Shown: piece by piece, positions 34,321 to 47,846 of the stretch
Position numbering within the stretch: the first letter of the stretch is position 1
Layout: every line of letters begins with the position of its first letter
NCBI GenBank assembly: GCA_007922305.1
Contig: ML677387.1
Span: 1,528,227 to 1,592,226, forward strand
Source: Dermatemys mawii
Taxonomy: Eukaryota > Chordata > Testudines > Dermatemydidae
Length of the DNA: 64,000 nt
Direction of reading: 5' to 3'
Notes under the pieces: generated by a model
Told to the model about the DNA's origin: nothing
Seen by the model: only the letters and a program-made list of their open reading frames with translations
The model's database searches: none
Translations under genes and position numbers: made by a program

Positions 34321-37300
34321 GGTAAGGCGGGCTGGGTGGTATTTGTGCATGGCGAGGGCTGGCTTGGGGGACGTGCGTGACAGGCGCCGGGAGACGGGGC
34401 TTTCGGGTGGTTCTTGAATCTGGGAATGGGGATGATGAATGAGTCTTTAGAGACCCGGGCTGATTTGTGGTGGGGACAGGGCTGGTGTTTGGGAGGGGGG
34501 TATGGGAAATAGTGAGAGGGAATCTATTGTTTCTCTGGACTATGTATGTGTTCCATGCATTGGGACTGGGGGCTGGTTATTGCTTTTTGTTGGAGAGGGA
34601 GCCTCGCTTTATTTTGTGTAGGTGAGAAGTAGGGGCAATAAAGAGAGACCTGGGGATCATTTGATGTTTTGGTGGTGGTAGAGATAGAGGAGGTCCGCTT
34701 GGATTTAAAGGGGCAGAGGCAGCCATGTTTGCTGCTACTCACTGCAGTGTAAATAAATTCCCCCTCCAAAATCTGCTTTGGATCCCCTTACTCGTGGGTC
34801 AGCCCCCCCATTCCTGGCTTTATACTCTCTTCCTTCTCTTCTTATCTCTCTGAAATCTACCGTGGCCAGCAAAGTGGGAAAAGCGACATTTTCCTTCTCT
34901 CCTCCCCGTTGCAAACAGGACATGCTAGGGGACTGCGGTGCAGAAATTAACCCCTTTCAACTCAAATCTGCAGAGATTACACTGACTGACATTTCCTCTA
35001 ATGTTCTAGAAAAATTAAAAACAGAAATATGTGGAAAGCTGCGGTTTATAAGATAAATGCAAATGTAACTGAAATATCTTTTGCAATTTCTTGAAGTAAA
35101 CAAGGAAATTGCATTGGCCATTTTATTTGATCTAGGGCTGTTGGTAAAAGGCATTGTGGAATGCATTTAAGGGTATTTGATACCGTATCCATTGGCTACA
35201 TTTTAAATCTAGGAAATAGGGAATATTTTTTGCTGAAAATGTGAAAAATGTGGATTGCAAGGGTGTTTCTTAGACAAATAACTTCCTTTTTTATTCACTT
35301 AAAATGTAGATACTTTCTTTTATGTATGGTAGACCACTCATTGGGTTATCCAAATTTGAGCCCAGTGATCAAATGAGTATGAAGCAGGCATGTTTTGTAT
35401 TTGTAATCTTATCAAATCACCAAATATGAGAAAAGAGACTTTAGGTCACAGTGCTATAATTATGGGCTCTATCACAGTAATCTCAATTTAAGTAATCTTT
35501 TTTATCCTTTTAAAAAAAAGTGTAGGTTGAACCACATACTTGCCAATTTAGTTTAGACAGCAAGAGGGTTTCCAGGTACTGCACATTAGTAAATAGTTAG
35601 CCATTTTATTTAGAATTTATGTACATCTTTAAAGTAACATATTACAGCATATCTCTTCTCCCATTCTGTAACTGACTGTGGATTCAGTGTAACATCAATC
35701 TCTTTACTGGTGTTTTTGTCAACACGTTTGACTGGCGCATGGGTTTAGGATCTTAAATTATGTTGATTAGAATTGTATTATTGCTAGATTTTAAGAGTGA
35801 ATAAATCCAGTGGACTAAAACTCTCAGACCTTGCATGTTGGACCAAAAAATGACCCAGTGATATCGTTTTCCAGTTATTGTTTATATCTTCAAGTGGCTC
35901 ATAGCACAGATGCACAATAGATGTTTGAACAATTAAATGTGGGTGTCCTTTGAACCACTTCAAAAAGTGATATTGGCTCCAAAGGAGAACAGACAGCAAA
36001 TGAAAATATGGACTGAGGAGAGGGGCTGTGCATCTAAATGACAAGGTGCTTTTAATTAATATGGTATGGAATAATTTTGCACTCCTTTGTATGTGGAGGT
36101 ACTTTTGAGCTTTGTTGTAGTGTGTGCTTTAAAGTTCAAACCAGTACTTTGTTTAGTTTGTATGCATTAATGTTATTCAGGCATTGCCAACTCTTGCAGA
36201 CTTACTGTGAGTCGTATGGTATTTGGTTTTTATTAAAGCTGTAGCTCCTGGATTCACGTGATTATGTAAAAATCCCACTTTAAAAAAAAATGAAAGCCAA
36301 GAATTTTGCTCTTGTGGTTTCAGAGAAAAGCTTGAAAATATGACTCTATGGAACCCTAAAGTATCCAAAACTAAAGAGCAAATAAAGAACACTCTAGATT
36401 TATTTTTTTTTAAAACCAATCTCTTGATTTTTAAATTGCTATCTCGATTTGTGATCCTTGCTCATAAGTGTTGAATGCTTGGGATTTTCAGTGCTGTTGT
36501 CCTAGAGATTACTTTCTGTAACAGTAGGAAACATCTTCCCCCTCGACAAAACAAAAAATAAACCTCAGCAGCTCTTGAAAAGGTGCACAGGGAGGATAAT
36601 GAAACTCACTAGGTATGTTAAAAGGATGAAAAGGAATCAAGTCACTAAGGCCCCATGCTATATCAGCTTCTTGCTATCACAGACTGTTGCATTTGTGCAT
36701 AGTCCCACTGCAGTTTGTGGGAGTCCTCACAGGAACAGAGGTCTGCTAGTGTATCCCAGTGCCGGATTGAAGACAGTTTTATCATTTCATTTATCAGGTG
36801 CTCCTTTGTTCTGTTGTGATTACTTTGTTTACAATTACTAATTTTGCTGTGAGCCATAATGACTTGTTTTGTATTCTTTTAAAAGATATTTTTTTATGGA
36901 CACTGGCTTTATTCTTCCTTTCAAAATGTTAAAATTACATTGAAAATTTGTTGAAGTTAAATTAATTATTTTTTAGACAGTGTATGATATTGACACTTCT
37001 GTGAAAACTGTCAGTGTTTTTCTGTAATTAAAATTATAGACTATAGAAGTATGTCAGGAACCAATTCAAAATATTGGCTGATGAAATTTAGTATTGTCTT
37101 ATGGAGTTGAGGCTATCTGCAGTTCAGATACAAACACCATAAATAATTTTTGTTACTGAATTCAGTATTCATATTTAAAACACTCAGCTTTATGTTGTCC
37201 TGTTCTGGACATCCTAGCAAACTTTGTATAAACATTATTTATTATTTACATAAATTATTACACTGGCCAGTTACTGTTGAATTGTTTTATGTGGTGTGGC

Positions 37301-38024
37301 ACACCTATGAATCTCTTCACACCTATAAAAGGTGCCTGCAGTATAAATACAAATCTGCTCTGCTATGATCAGAAGTTTCTTTAAGATTCGAGGATTATTG
37401 TATTAATTTCTTATTCACAATACCAAAGTAGTTATACATTTTCAAACAATAGCAACATAGTTAGACTGTTATTTAAATACTTTAAGGTTTCTCTGTGTTG
37501 CAACAAATTGGCAAAATAGCCTGCCACAGCAACTCAATCTCTTTGTTTATAAGACACGTACAACAACAAACAAGAATTCAAATTTGCTGCTTCATGGGTT
37601 AAGCTTTTTGATATGACCAGGACTGCATGAATAAAGTGTCATGTGTAAGGAAAAACCAGATTGCTCTGTGTTTTAGAAACAAATATGCACAAAAGATACA
37701 AGTGAGTAATGAAATCTTTGTGTATAACTTTGTCAGCTTTTTAGAAAATAAACAGAACCTTGAATCTCTCTGGGTTAGTACTGCAACTTCTGGTTGTGTT
37801 AATGGGACTTGCCTAGCTAATGTGCCACCGTTATTTTGGGGCTATATCCCAGAACTTTGATTTTCCAGGCAGCTGCTATAATTGGAAAGTCCAGCTCAGC
37901 CTTGCCAAGCAGTGGCACTGTTCACTAAACTGATGTTTAACTGTAATTAATGTAAAAATTTGATTCCAGTTAGTTGCTCTCTTTACTGATGAGCCAATAG
38001 TAAAGTATCAGTTCTTAAAGTAGT

Positions 38025-38191
38025 ATCAGAGGGGTAGCTGTGTTAGTCTGGATCTGCAAAAGTGACAGAGTCTTGTAGCACCTTCATTAGATGAATGACA
38101 CATTCATCTGATGAAGCGGGTCTTACCACACAAAAGCTTATGATCCCTAAGATCTGTTAGTCTAGAAGGTGCTACAAGACTGTCGCTTTTG
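38025..38191 (+). mobile_element. Foldback repeat copy 1 with 16-bp target-site duplication
   Basis: A head ATCAGAGGGGTAGCTGTGTT precedes inverted arms CAAAAGTGACAGAGTCTTGT ... ACAAGACTGTCGCTTTTG. The copy is flanked by an exact 16-bp direct repeat CAGTTCTTAAAGTAGT (38009-38024 and 38192-38207). The same family recurs at 46.3 and 54.4 kb. Abundant in turtle and crocodilian DNA as I recall; the family name is uncertain (the crocodilian Chompy family is a candidate). Confidence 0.75.
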
Positions 38192-41100
38192 CAGTTCTTA
38201 AAGTAGTTTCTTTACATCTCTGGAATGCCCTACATCCAACAATTTTTGAATCTCCACAAACGGTATAGAATACAACTTTAAATTTTTCTGCAGTATGTTG
38301 CAACAGTGGACAGGAAAAATTAACAGTCAAATAAATGTACTATGGAAATTAATTTAAAACTTTTTGCTGCTAACATCTTCCCCAAAAGTGGTGGTATTCT
38401 CAACTCAGACACTGCATGGTGATAAAATATCAGGTGCAAATTAATGGGCTTCTGCTTCATTCTCAGTCAGGAGCTCCTCTGGCTGGTCATTAGTGCCATG
38501 GAAATGCACTGAACCTGTGGGTCTCAGTCATTCTTGTTAATATTCTGAATTTGTATTTGAACAAATATTAGTTGTAACAGTTTTTTTGTGAATGGTATGT
38601 TGGCTTCTGCAGTTTGCCTGTGGATAGGTAAACCCAATTTACTCATAATATGTGTAGCTGTGGAATGCTGGTTTCAGCATATGTTGTTGATTGGCCCTTT
38701 CTGCTCAGATTTTGGGGACTTTACCGTGTACTCCTGTGATATGGTGAGGGAAAAAGGACGGGCCTGTTGACACTGGGAGATCTCATCTAGAAAATGAGAT
38801 CTTGTCTTCCTTACCGCTGCTCCACCTTTCCTGGCTGCAATCTTCCTAGGTCATACTTGGAGAGCTGTGAATGCTTGTTTGTATTTGTATTTTTTTTTAA
38901 TAAATATTCTGTTGGCATAGTTCTCTGTTTCAGTCTAGAGAAGCCAATCGGGTTGTAATGCTGATTCCTGACTTGATTGTGGTTTCACTATATTTTATTT
39001 TTGTTTAGCTTAGTGTTGTCAGAAATCCAGATAGCATTTACAACAATATGGTTTACAGTTATGCACACTCAGATTAAAATGTTGTAAACACATTTTGTTG
39101 TTGTCACAGTAATGTACTAAAAGTGACATTGAAAAAAATCTGATTTACCTTTAATTAGTTAACAATATATTTACCTTGTGCATTTCACTTTCTAAACAAT
39201 TTTGTTTTTGGCTGTCTTATCTCAGCAGGATGCTGGAGTTATATGGGTTGCAGGGGAATGTTGTTGTTTTTTCCCCCTCCCCCCTTAAAGCTAGTTTCAA
39301 TAGAAAATGTGAACATTTAAAGCTACATGTTGATTTATATTAATTTTCATCCCTTTGACCAGTAGGTCACCTATTCTAATCCAGCCTATATCAGTGGTAT
39401 TCAAAAGTGAAAGCTTGAATATAACAATAAAAAGTCTCTACACTTCAGGGAAGCTGTATTTTACGGTCATCTATCAAAGGTATAGTTAATGATTTTTAGT
39501 ATAGTGGAAGTAAGAATAGAATATTACGCTGTGGTGGTGCACAGATGCAGTGATTTGCATCTTCATGCATTGCTGTAATAAATAATGCTGCTCTTTCTCA
39601 AGATAATTCAAAGCATGTTAGGATGTAATAAGGTACCTTACTAACCTTGTCAATTCCCAGGTGAATGTTCTTTTGAGACTAGCTAATATCCATGGTTTTA
39701 GTGAGGTTACATGGGATATTAGTAAATGATACAGCCCAAGCCTGATGTTTTCAAAGAAGCCAACAAGGCGCTCTCTCCTTTTTGCAGAAGGTTCTCAGTA
39801 ACTATCAAAAACAGGACATTGGATCAGCAACATCCACTACTGAATCTAGTGACATCTCTGTGGAGATCTTAGAGATACAGTATAAGCAGCTACATAATTA
39901 TTATTGTATGTCACTAGTATCTGAGCACCAAACAGGTATGTTGTAGTCTGAGACTTGTGATGTGAGTCCTAAAAATACCTTAGATAAATGTAATAGTGAT
40001 TCAGTGAGAAAAACTTTCTTCCCAAAAGATTCCAAAACACTTCATAAACTTTTATCTATGTATGAATCACTTCACTCATTGCTGAAATTGCAGCCACAGC
40101 AATTCTATATATAAGAGTTTAGTGCAGGAAGTTAAACATTTGCCATTAAATTAGGGTAAAATTTCTCATGAGATCTACTAGCCTAATCCACTTTAGATTA
40201 TACTGTTTTCCTAATACATAGTTTTCATTGTCCAAAGGGGGAAAACTTATTTGTTTAAATACTGCTCGTATTTGGACATTATTGTAGCTTAAACATTTTG
40301 TCTCTAGTTTCAGTGTCAGTGACAAGTTCTGCTTACATTGCCTTAGGCCTCAGAAAGGTAGTGCAGGGAAAAAAACAGTATAGAATACAGTACATAATTC
40401 TGGAGAATAATTTTTTTTCCCCTCTGTAGGCAATAAAAAACTATTCCTGTTGCAGTTTTGCAGATGTCACGATCGTTGTTCACTTTTTTTTTCAGTAGCA
40501 CCAAAAGGTCTTTCCTGTTAAGAAGCCTTAAATAATTTAGCCAAATTTTTTCTTGATCCTTTGGCTGAGATCCAGTGTGGTATCTGTTTATTGCTTATTA
40601 CATCGTCTATCTGGTTATTGAATCTTGTACTTTCAGGAGGTGGACTCTGAGTTAATACAACAGCAGTAGTTGGAGATGCAAGAGACCTATCTTGCCTAAA
40701 ATAAATACTTATAAGTTTCACTCAGGCTGCTGAATAGCCTCACTTCCAGCTCTTTTCGAGATTGTTCTTCTAGTTGGGTGAATTACATCCAACCTCCTTT
40801 TTAACCCTTCAGTGCCATTTCTGTGGCAGCCAGAGGGCTACTTTGGAGAAATACGGTACTCTCTGCATAGGGGTGGAAGATAATCTCTCAAGAGTAATCC
40901 TATTTTAGGGTTAAAATGGAGTCCTCCATTTATGGTCTCACATTATTCTAGCATTTGACTAGCCCCAGGGGTTATTCTTTCAGTGCAGTGTAATCCAGAT
41001 GTTACTTTATATTACTATATTCATTTTGAAAGCACCCACTAAAGTTTTGCAAATGAGAGGGGATAGGAAAGTGTGTGGGTATTAACTATAGTGATGATGA

Positions 41101-42367
41101 ATTCAAAGACTCTGGAGGAGGGAGCTACTGATGTGTAAGCTCTGTGGGAGGAGAACAGTTGTTGGGATAGAAGACCATTGCGTGTAGTCTTTCTGTTAAG
41201 CGAAAGTCCCTACTGCTGCACTCTGTACTGGAAGGTAAAACACCAGATGAACAAGTTGCTCCAAATTGCCAGAGTGCACAATAAAATCAAGATCTATTTT
41301 ATAAACCCATGAAAAGGGATTATTTGAAAGCTTTAGAAAAATTTATGACTTCTACAAGTAACTTCTGCATTAGTAGATGTAATTGTAGGTTAATGTATCC
41401 AAACTAAAAAACCAACACTCCACATCCTGTTATGCTGTCTTTAAAAAACACTTTTTCTTGGAAATTTAATTATTGTGAAATCTGCTCTGTTGGCTGCTCT
41501 GGGGACTGAATTCCGTTTAATCATGGAGCTGATACAGTAAACCCAAGTAGCAATGCAAGATTCTCCCTGCCAAAGTGTGTAAGATCTGACCTGTAGGGGC
41601 CATGTGTGTATCTGTTATCCATGCTGTTCTGCTGAGAGGGGTAACAGGAATCTAATTAATGCCTCCTCTCACATAATGATTCCATTTAAATCACTGAACA
41701 GCCATGAGTTTGTAATTTTCAAAAGATGCTCATACTTCTATAGGCTGGATTAGAATTGATGACATCAGGGTCAAAGAGTCTGTTGTGCAATCTAAATGTA
41801 CCGTTGGTCTAATCAAATGAGTTTAATCAGTTGTACACAATTTGACTGACATTATCTTTGCCATACATTAAATATTAGTTGGTTTCTCTCCTTTGTAGTA
41901 GAAAGATTATACTACTAAAATACTATGCAGAATACAGATACCTTTAAATCCCAATATCTAAACGTCAAATGTCCGTGTATGAGATAGATGAAAAATTGCT
42001 TGCCTCGTGTTTGTTATTCATACAACTATGTTGCAGTCTGTAGTGTAAACCTCTCTCCAGTGTTTTAAATCCTTATTTCTGCTCTGATTTCCTAGTGTTG
42101 AAAGTTAGTATAATGCTTTTTAAGGGAGAAAAGACCTTTTATTCATGTTAATGTAGTTCTTAGTGACTCCTGAACTGAGTGAGTTGGCTGGTTGTGAATT
42201 ATGTATACTTGTTTACTGATATGTTTTACACATGTCAAGATGATGCTATAGCTTCATTTTACTGAGATCCTTAGATAGGATTTAAATGTGGCCAAAATGT
42301 CAGAGTGAAGCTCAAAATTCCTGTTGGAAGCTCCAGAGCAGGTATTTTCGTAGATCACTGTCTAGAG

Positions 42368-42573
42368 CAGGCCTGCACAACATGCGGCCCAGGGGCCACA
42401 TGCAGCCCGCACAGGCTCACTGTGCGGCCGGCGGAGGGTGAGTAGGGGTGGGGCAAGCCAAGTGGTGGGGTGGGGGAAAGCAGATGGGGCGGGGCGAGGG
42501 TGGGGCTTTTTGGCCGCCGCTGGGTTTTTTGCAGTAATATGGCCCTTGCTGCTTTCTGAGTTGTGGAGGCCTG
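42368..42573. mobile_element. Non-autonomous hAT-type element (206 bp) with perfect 8-bp duplication
   Basis: The termini CAGGCCTGCACAAC and (reverse) CAGGCCTCCACAAC match at 13 of 14 positions. Both ends are flanked by the identical 8-bp GTCTAGAG (42360-42367 and 42574-42581), the hAT target-duplication length. The body is GC-rich in AT-rich surroundings, contains GCGGCC runs, and has no transposase. The perfect duplication suggests a fairly recent insertion. Confidence 0.85.
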
Positions 42574-43129
42574 GTCTAGAGAATACTATGGCTAGCCAAT
42601 CATGTAATTTATGACACTGAAATCTCTCTTTGATAATACAATCTCTCTTCCTGACCAAACTCTTCATCCAAAAATTCTTGGTCTTTATTATTATTATTAT
42701 TAGAGGTAATTGAAGAAAAGTCTTTAAAAATTCCTTTGTTTCACTGGAGGAAAATTAGGGAATGAACAGAATTAAGGTAATCTTCTAAATATATCTCGCC
42801 TTTAATGTGGTCATTGCTGATTTAAAGAGTAGAGATAATAGTCTTTGAGGGCTGTGAATCAAAATCTGGTAGTGTTAGCTGGATGAGTTTTCATTGCTTT
42901 GGTCGTAGTGGTATACATTTTGGTTCTTTCCTTGCAGTGTCAGTCACTTGCTTGTTACAGACATTTTTCAGTATGGTGAAGCAAACGAGTAGCTGGCCTC
43001 CTTGCTTGACTGTAAAACGTAAGATTTGTTAGCTGTTGGGACGGAGTCAGCATTGTATGGCTGAACTTTTTTCCTTTGGCACAGAAACTTAAGGGAATAT
43101 TTTGCACCTTTATGCCTTCAAGCTCAGGA

Positions 43130-43265
43130 TCTCAAAACAGTTTATGAACATCAGTGAATTACTGCAAGTCTCGCAGCACTCACTTTACAAACGGAGAAAT
43201 TGAGGAACAGAGGTTAAATGATTTGCCAAATGTCAGTGAAGCTTTTAAAGAGCAGTTGGTGCTGC
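43130..43265 (-). repeat. MIR/CORE-SINE-like fragment
   Basis: The plus strand shows TTTACAAACGGAGAAATTGA, GGAACAGAGGTTAAATGATT and TGCCAAATGTCAG, a reversed MIR-type body. Confidence 0.55.
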
Positions 43266-44006
43266 ATAAAAAAATATGGCAAGCATTTTTTTAAAATTTC
43301 CATTGTGGTAATGCCTAAGGACCCCAACCAGGTACCATTGTTCTAGGCACTGTACAAACAAATTATTTAGAAATTAGTTTGGAATATAATAATTTCCACA
43401 GAAACCACTTGTGGTGTTATAGAAGAGGAATCTAGGGATCCAGATACCTATTTGCTGGTATATTTACATTATTAGGGCGTAATCTACAGGGTGATGCTCC
43501 ATCTCTGAAATATGATCAGTTCATGGATGCTGAAGGTTTGTTACTGAATTTAATTATATCAGCCACTTTTAAACCAGTTTCAGCAGTCTCCGAAAGGAGG
43601 CTGTGCAATTTAGAAAGAGAGTGAGTTAAATCAGTGCAGTTTCTTTTGTGGCCCAAATTTTAAATGCCACTACCACGGTTAGCAATCTCTGTTTAGGATT
43701 AAATGAGCCTGGCCTGCCAGCCTGACTCATTTAGCTGTAAAAATAAAAAATAAAACTAAGCATATTTTAATTTAGCTATCCTCAGATTTATTTTCATACT
43801 GTACATCACGTTTGATTACAGTGTTTTGTGGATCACCTTTCCTTCCTAATTAATCATGTAATATCTGTGTGATACTTTTCCAAGTAAGCAATTGCTGAAG
43901 TTAATATTAGGAAAATATTTAACGTAGTATTAGTTGACTTGTAATGCCATTTGGCTCTTGGAAATGAAGCGCCATAGCTGCTTTAGTTTCTTGCTGGATC
44001 ATTGTA

Positions 44007-44280
44007 CGGCTATGGCTATACTTTGCAGCTTTTAGTGACACGGCTGTGTTGCTACAGTCGTGCCACTGAAAGCCGGGCAGTGTAGCTGCTGTTTGTCAGC
44101 AGGAGAGGGCTCTCCTGCCGACAAAAAACTTCCACCTCCCATGAGCGGCAGCAGCTTTCCTGCCGACCAAGTGCTGTTCACACCGGCGCTTTCTGTCTGT
44201 AAAACTTTTGTTGGCTGCGTGTGTGTTCGTTTTTTTTTTAACATCCCTGAAGGACAAAATTTTGCCGACAAAGTGCCAGG
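44007..44280. mobile_element. GC-rich MITE remnant
   Basis: It starts after a TA with CGGCTATGGCTATACTTTGC and carries internal palindromes such as GTCAGCAGGAGAGGGCTCTC followed by CTGCCGAC. It ends in GACAAAGTGCCAGG. The layout (mirrored CCGACAAA words, simple-sequence T run) fits a sauropsid MITE family; the right terminus looks damaged. Confidence 0.55.
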
Positions 44281-44559
44281 ATATGTACTCTAAGAAGAGG
44301 TTGGTGAATCAGTGTCAGTTACAAAAATGTTATTGAGTGTGTTTTTAGCAGGTAGTTAATCTTTTTCCTGCTGCTCTGCAGTTGTTGCACATTTTCCCCA
44401 GGAGTATCTTTCTGCAGTGTGTGCAGCACAATGAGGTGGTGGTGGCTGGCGGGAATGAGACTTGCAGTCGCCATGCTGACTCCATGGGTAGGAGGTGGGG
44501 GACTTGACCCTCAGCATGTCGAATTGTCTGACCTAAGCTGAACAAGGCACTTATAGTTG

Positions 44560-44671
44560 GATCCCATCAGGCTTTGGGTTTGGTTTCAAGGCTCTGTCTC
44601 AGGCCCCTGGGTGTCTTGTGAACAGAGATGGGCCCAATGTGGGTTACAGCATGAAAAAGTTTGGGAACCAC
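44560..44671 (-). repeat. hAT-like transposon end
   Basis: Read on the minus strand the sequence starts CAGTGGTTCCCAAACTTTTT and continues CATGCTGTAACCCACATTGG, the typical end of Charlie-type hAT elements. The other end was not found. Confidence 0.5.
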
Positions 44672-46331
44672 TGAACTACAGCATCTCTTTTCGAAAGATT
44701 GCCAAATTTAATGTATGAATATATCTTCCTTTTGCTAATCCTGTCCTGGGAAATATTCAGTGTTCACTGTTGTGACTGATGTTCAGTTTACTTGTCTCAA
44801 GGAAGACCTGGTATAACAGTTGGAGGATCTTAATTATCAGAGAATAGTAAATCTTGCTGCACAGCATTCTGGCATTAAGTTGCTCCTCTAAGTTGTATAA
44901 TTACAGTGATAACCTTAAACATAACTGGTATCACCATGGAGTAAAACTGAGCATGGGAAAAGTCAATATAATCTGTGAATGAAGAGTTGACTAGTACATT
45001 TTTGATATGTAATTGGAGAAGGTACTTTTTCTTGTAGCTGTTTTGTCTTTACGTCTCTCTACTAGTTCCTGAGAAGGAAGGATTTTTTTTAAGTCTTTCG
45101 TGGAAAATAGTAAATAAGATATCTAGATATGTTGCTTTGGGAGGGTGAAAATGAAACTTGGGCGAGGAAATGGGCAGATCCTTATTGTGAAATGTATGTC
45201 ATGGGATCTTTAATGTAATTACAAACCAGAAAAAAATCTTGTATGAAAAGGTATTCGGGGCCTCCATCCTTACAACACAAAACATACATATATTGTTTTA
45301 TTTACCTTGAAATGACTAAAATGACCTTACTGGGTAGCAAACCAGTATTTCAAATGAGATTTAAGCCATTCTCTCCAACTAAGCATTAAAATGGTTTAAA
45401 TTTCTTTTCTTAAATAGGGAAGAACGCTAATTTGTGAGCATGTAATATTTCATTTAACTTTTTCCCTCTGTGTTTGAAGTGGCTGTAAAACTATCTCAAG
45501 TCTTATGAAGTAAAGGTAGTGTTATTACTACCATATGACCTGGGCAAGTCGATGTAGGTACTCCAAAGGAAGCCAAGGGTTGGCTTGTTTTCTGAATTTT
45601 CTGAATTTCCTTCCGGTGTCTTCAGGGAGGAACTTCTCCTTCCTGGTGTGTGGTTCCAAAGACTTGGAGGGCAGGAGGCATCTGGGAGAGGAATGTGGCC
45701 TACTTTGGGTGGTGCCAAGGTGAACATTTTAATGGCAAGATAACTTGTTTTCTGTCTTGGTTTATATCCACCTCAGCCCTAAAATCAATTGTTACCACGT
45801 GGTGTTTAAAGTCCAATGGCATAGAAAAATGCTCCTTCCATTCGATAGAAATCTTTGGTTTTCTCACCCGCTGGAGTGGAATAATTAGCATCTATTTGAT
45901 ATAATTGTGCTACTGTATATTAAAAAAAGCCAACAACCAGGGCCTGGTAACTTTCAGGGCATATATCAGTGCTCATCTATTTTTCACAAGCTTTTCTGGG
46001 GAGAGGGAACATTTGAATACAATTTTTAAGGAGAAGGAAGAGGAGAAACTTGGTTGGTGAATTTGGGAGGTCTTTCTAGGACCCTTCTAGCCTGTAGAAT
46101 TTATAATGGTTGTATGATACCTGGAGCCCTGGATAGGCACTTTTGCAAAGTTGAATAAGTATCACAATTTCAGCCTTCTAATCATTCGTGTTAGCTTTTT
46201 CTGGTCTGATATGTAGAATCATTATTCTAACACTGAATTAGTTTTGGCCTACAGTTTGACCTGTCTTTAAAACTCCTGCAACAGACAATTTTTTTTGTTT
46301 TAAATATCTTGAGAAATACTGAGAAATACAT

Positions 46332-46415
46332 CCGACGAAGTGGTTATTAGCCCATGAAAGCTGATGCTCTAATACTATAGTTAGTCTTTAAGGTGCCACA
46401 GGACTCTCGGTCACT
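46332..46415 (+). mobile_element. Foldback repeat copy 2, 5'-truncated, with 12-bp duplication
   Basis: Only the right arm is present: CCGACGAAGTGGTTATTAGC ... GGTGCCACAGGACTCTCGGT CACT. It begins at the point matching the centre of the palindrome in the 54.4-kb copy and has the same 3' end. An exact 12-bp direct repeat TGAGAAATACAT flanks it (46320-46331 and 46416-46427). Confidence 0.75.
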
Positions 46416-47118
46416 TGAGAAATACATGTAACTCTTGGAAAAAATTAGTCATTCCCCTCTGCTGGCTGAAGGGAAGCAGTTAAGTCAAAAAGCTTGTGCA
46501 CAGAAATGTGTGGACAGTGTCATTGAAGCTGGTATACAAAGGACTGTTCTTATTTTAGTTCCACTACAAATGTGTGGTGAGAGATAATTTCCATTTTCAA
46601 ACTTGTAGGTGGATATTACAAATAATGGGATTAAATTATTTATTTGTTGTTTTACTGAAAATAGGTGTCTGAGGCTTGTTTGCAAAGTAGCTTTTCATCT
46701 TTGGAACCCTATCTGGATATTATACATTGCTGATCACCCTGGTCACCTGTGTGCATGAGATCTGAATTTGATTACAATTTAAATGTAAATAAATTTGGCA
46801 AACCCATACAAATCCCTAGTAGATTACTGTTAACATTAGAAAACTACCACATAATCTGCCACATTTTAGTCTGGATTTTCCCATGCAGAGAACAGAAGGG
46901 TCAGGGTGTTACACAGCTGGTGAGGAGTCAAGTGCATTGGGGGTACTCTGTGTGCAGGGTAATGTTGAATGTATAAGAAGAGGGTGTCTAGTGAAACCGG
47001 AGGTGTGAAAGCTGTTCGTATTCTTTGTAGCTCTGTTTCTTCTCAACTGTTTCAATTGTTTAATTCTTTTTCCCTTTGATTTACACTGATTATTTATTTT
47101 TTCTGCCTTTCCTTTTAG

Positions 47119-47162
47119 GCCCTATGAGAGAAAGGGAAAGCTAAGGATGCTGGAGCAGAACA
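47119..47162 (+). other. NSD3: NSD3 5' UTR part of exon 2 with upstream ORFs
   Basis: Forty-four bases precede the start codon. A stop TAA (47142-47144) ends a frame entering from exon 1. Two bases later, ATG 47147 opens a second frame that overlaps the NSD3 start and ends at TGA 47231-47233. Confidence 0.7.
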
Positions 47163-47846
47163 ATGGATTTCTCTTTCTCTTTCATGCAAGGGATCATGGG
47201 AAACACAATTCAGCAACCACCTCAGCTCATTGACTCAGCCAACATCCGCCAGGAGGATGCCTTTGATGCCAGCAGTGACATCGCTGAAGATGGTGGTCAG
47301 ACACCATATGAAACTGTCCTGCAGCAAGGCTTTCAATACCCTACTCCAACGACAGAGGATCTTCCACCGATCACTAATGGCTATCCACCAACAATCAATA
47401 TGTATGAACCTCAAGCCAAATACCAGACATACAGTCAGTATCCCAATGGTTCAGCCAATGGCTTTGGTGCAGTTAGAAACTTTAGTCCCCCAGAGTATTA
47501 CCAAATGGAAAACTCTAACGTGAGGCCGCATGAAGTTCTGGAAAAAACTTCCCCTCCACAACCCCTACCGCCACCACCTCCTTCAGTACCCCAAACGGTG
47601 ATTCCAAAGAAGACTGGTTCACCAGAAATCAAATTAAAGATAACCAAAACTATTCAGAATGGCAGGGAATTGTTTGAGTCCTCTCTGTGTGGGGACCTTT
47701 TGAATGAAGTACAGGCAAGTGAGTACGCTAAGGTGAAACATGAAGGGAGAAAGGAGAAAAGAAAAAAAAGTAGCAAGCATGACTCTTCCCGATCAGAAGA
47801 ACGCAAGTCACACAAAATTCCAAAACTGGAACCAGAGGAACAAAAT
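47163..47846 (+). CDS. NSD3: NSD3 coding exon 2 (start codon, BRD-ET-binding segment)
   Basis: It encodes residues 1-228 and ends EEQN with donor AAT|gtaagt. It holds the unstructured Gln/Pro/Tyr-rich N-terminus, a Pro run (136-140) and the ET-binding segment at 155-166. The basic stretch that follows is rich in KKSSKHDSSRSEERKSHK-type charge, fitting nuclear localisation. Confidence 0.97.

Larger units (their letters stand above)
34238..47118 (+). other. NSD3 intron 1
   Basis: This is a 12.9-kb AT-rich intron with no recognised exon. It contains two foldback-repeat copies (38.0 and 46.3 kb), an intact hAT-type element (42.4 kb), a MITE remnant (44.0 kb), a hAT-like end (44.6 kb) and SINE fragments (43.1-43.4 kb). 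It ends ttccttttag|GCCCTATG. Confidence 0.75.

Noticed and set aside
33660..34350. Overlapping 158-206 codon frames on both strands at the NSD3 promoter
   Set aside because: They are stop-poor only because of high GC content; several frames on both strands are open at once and none resembles a protein.
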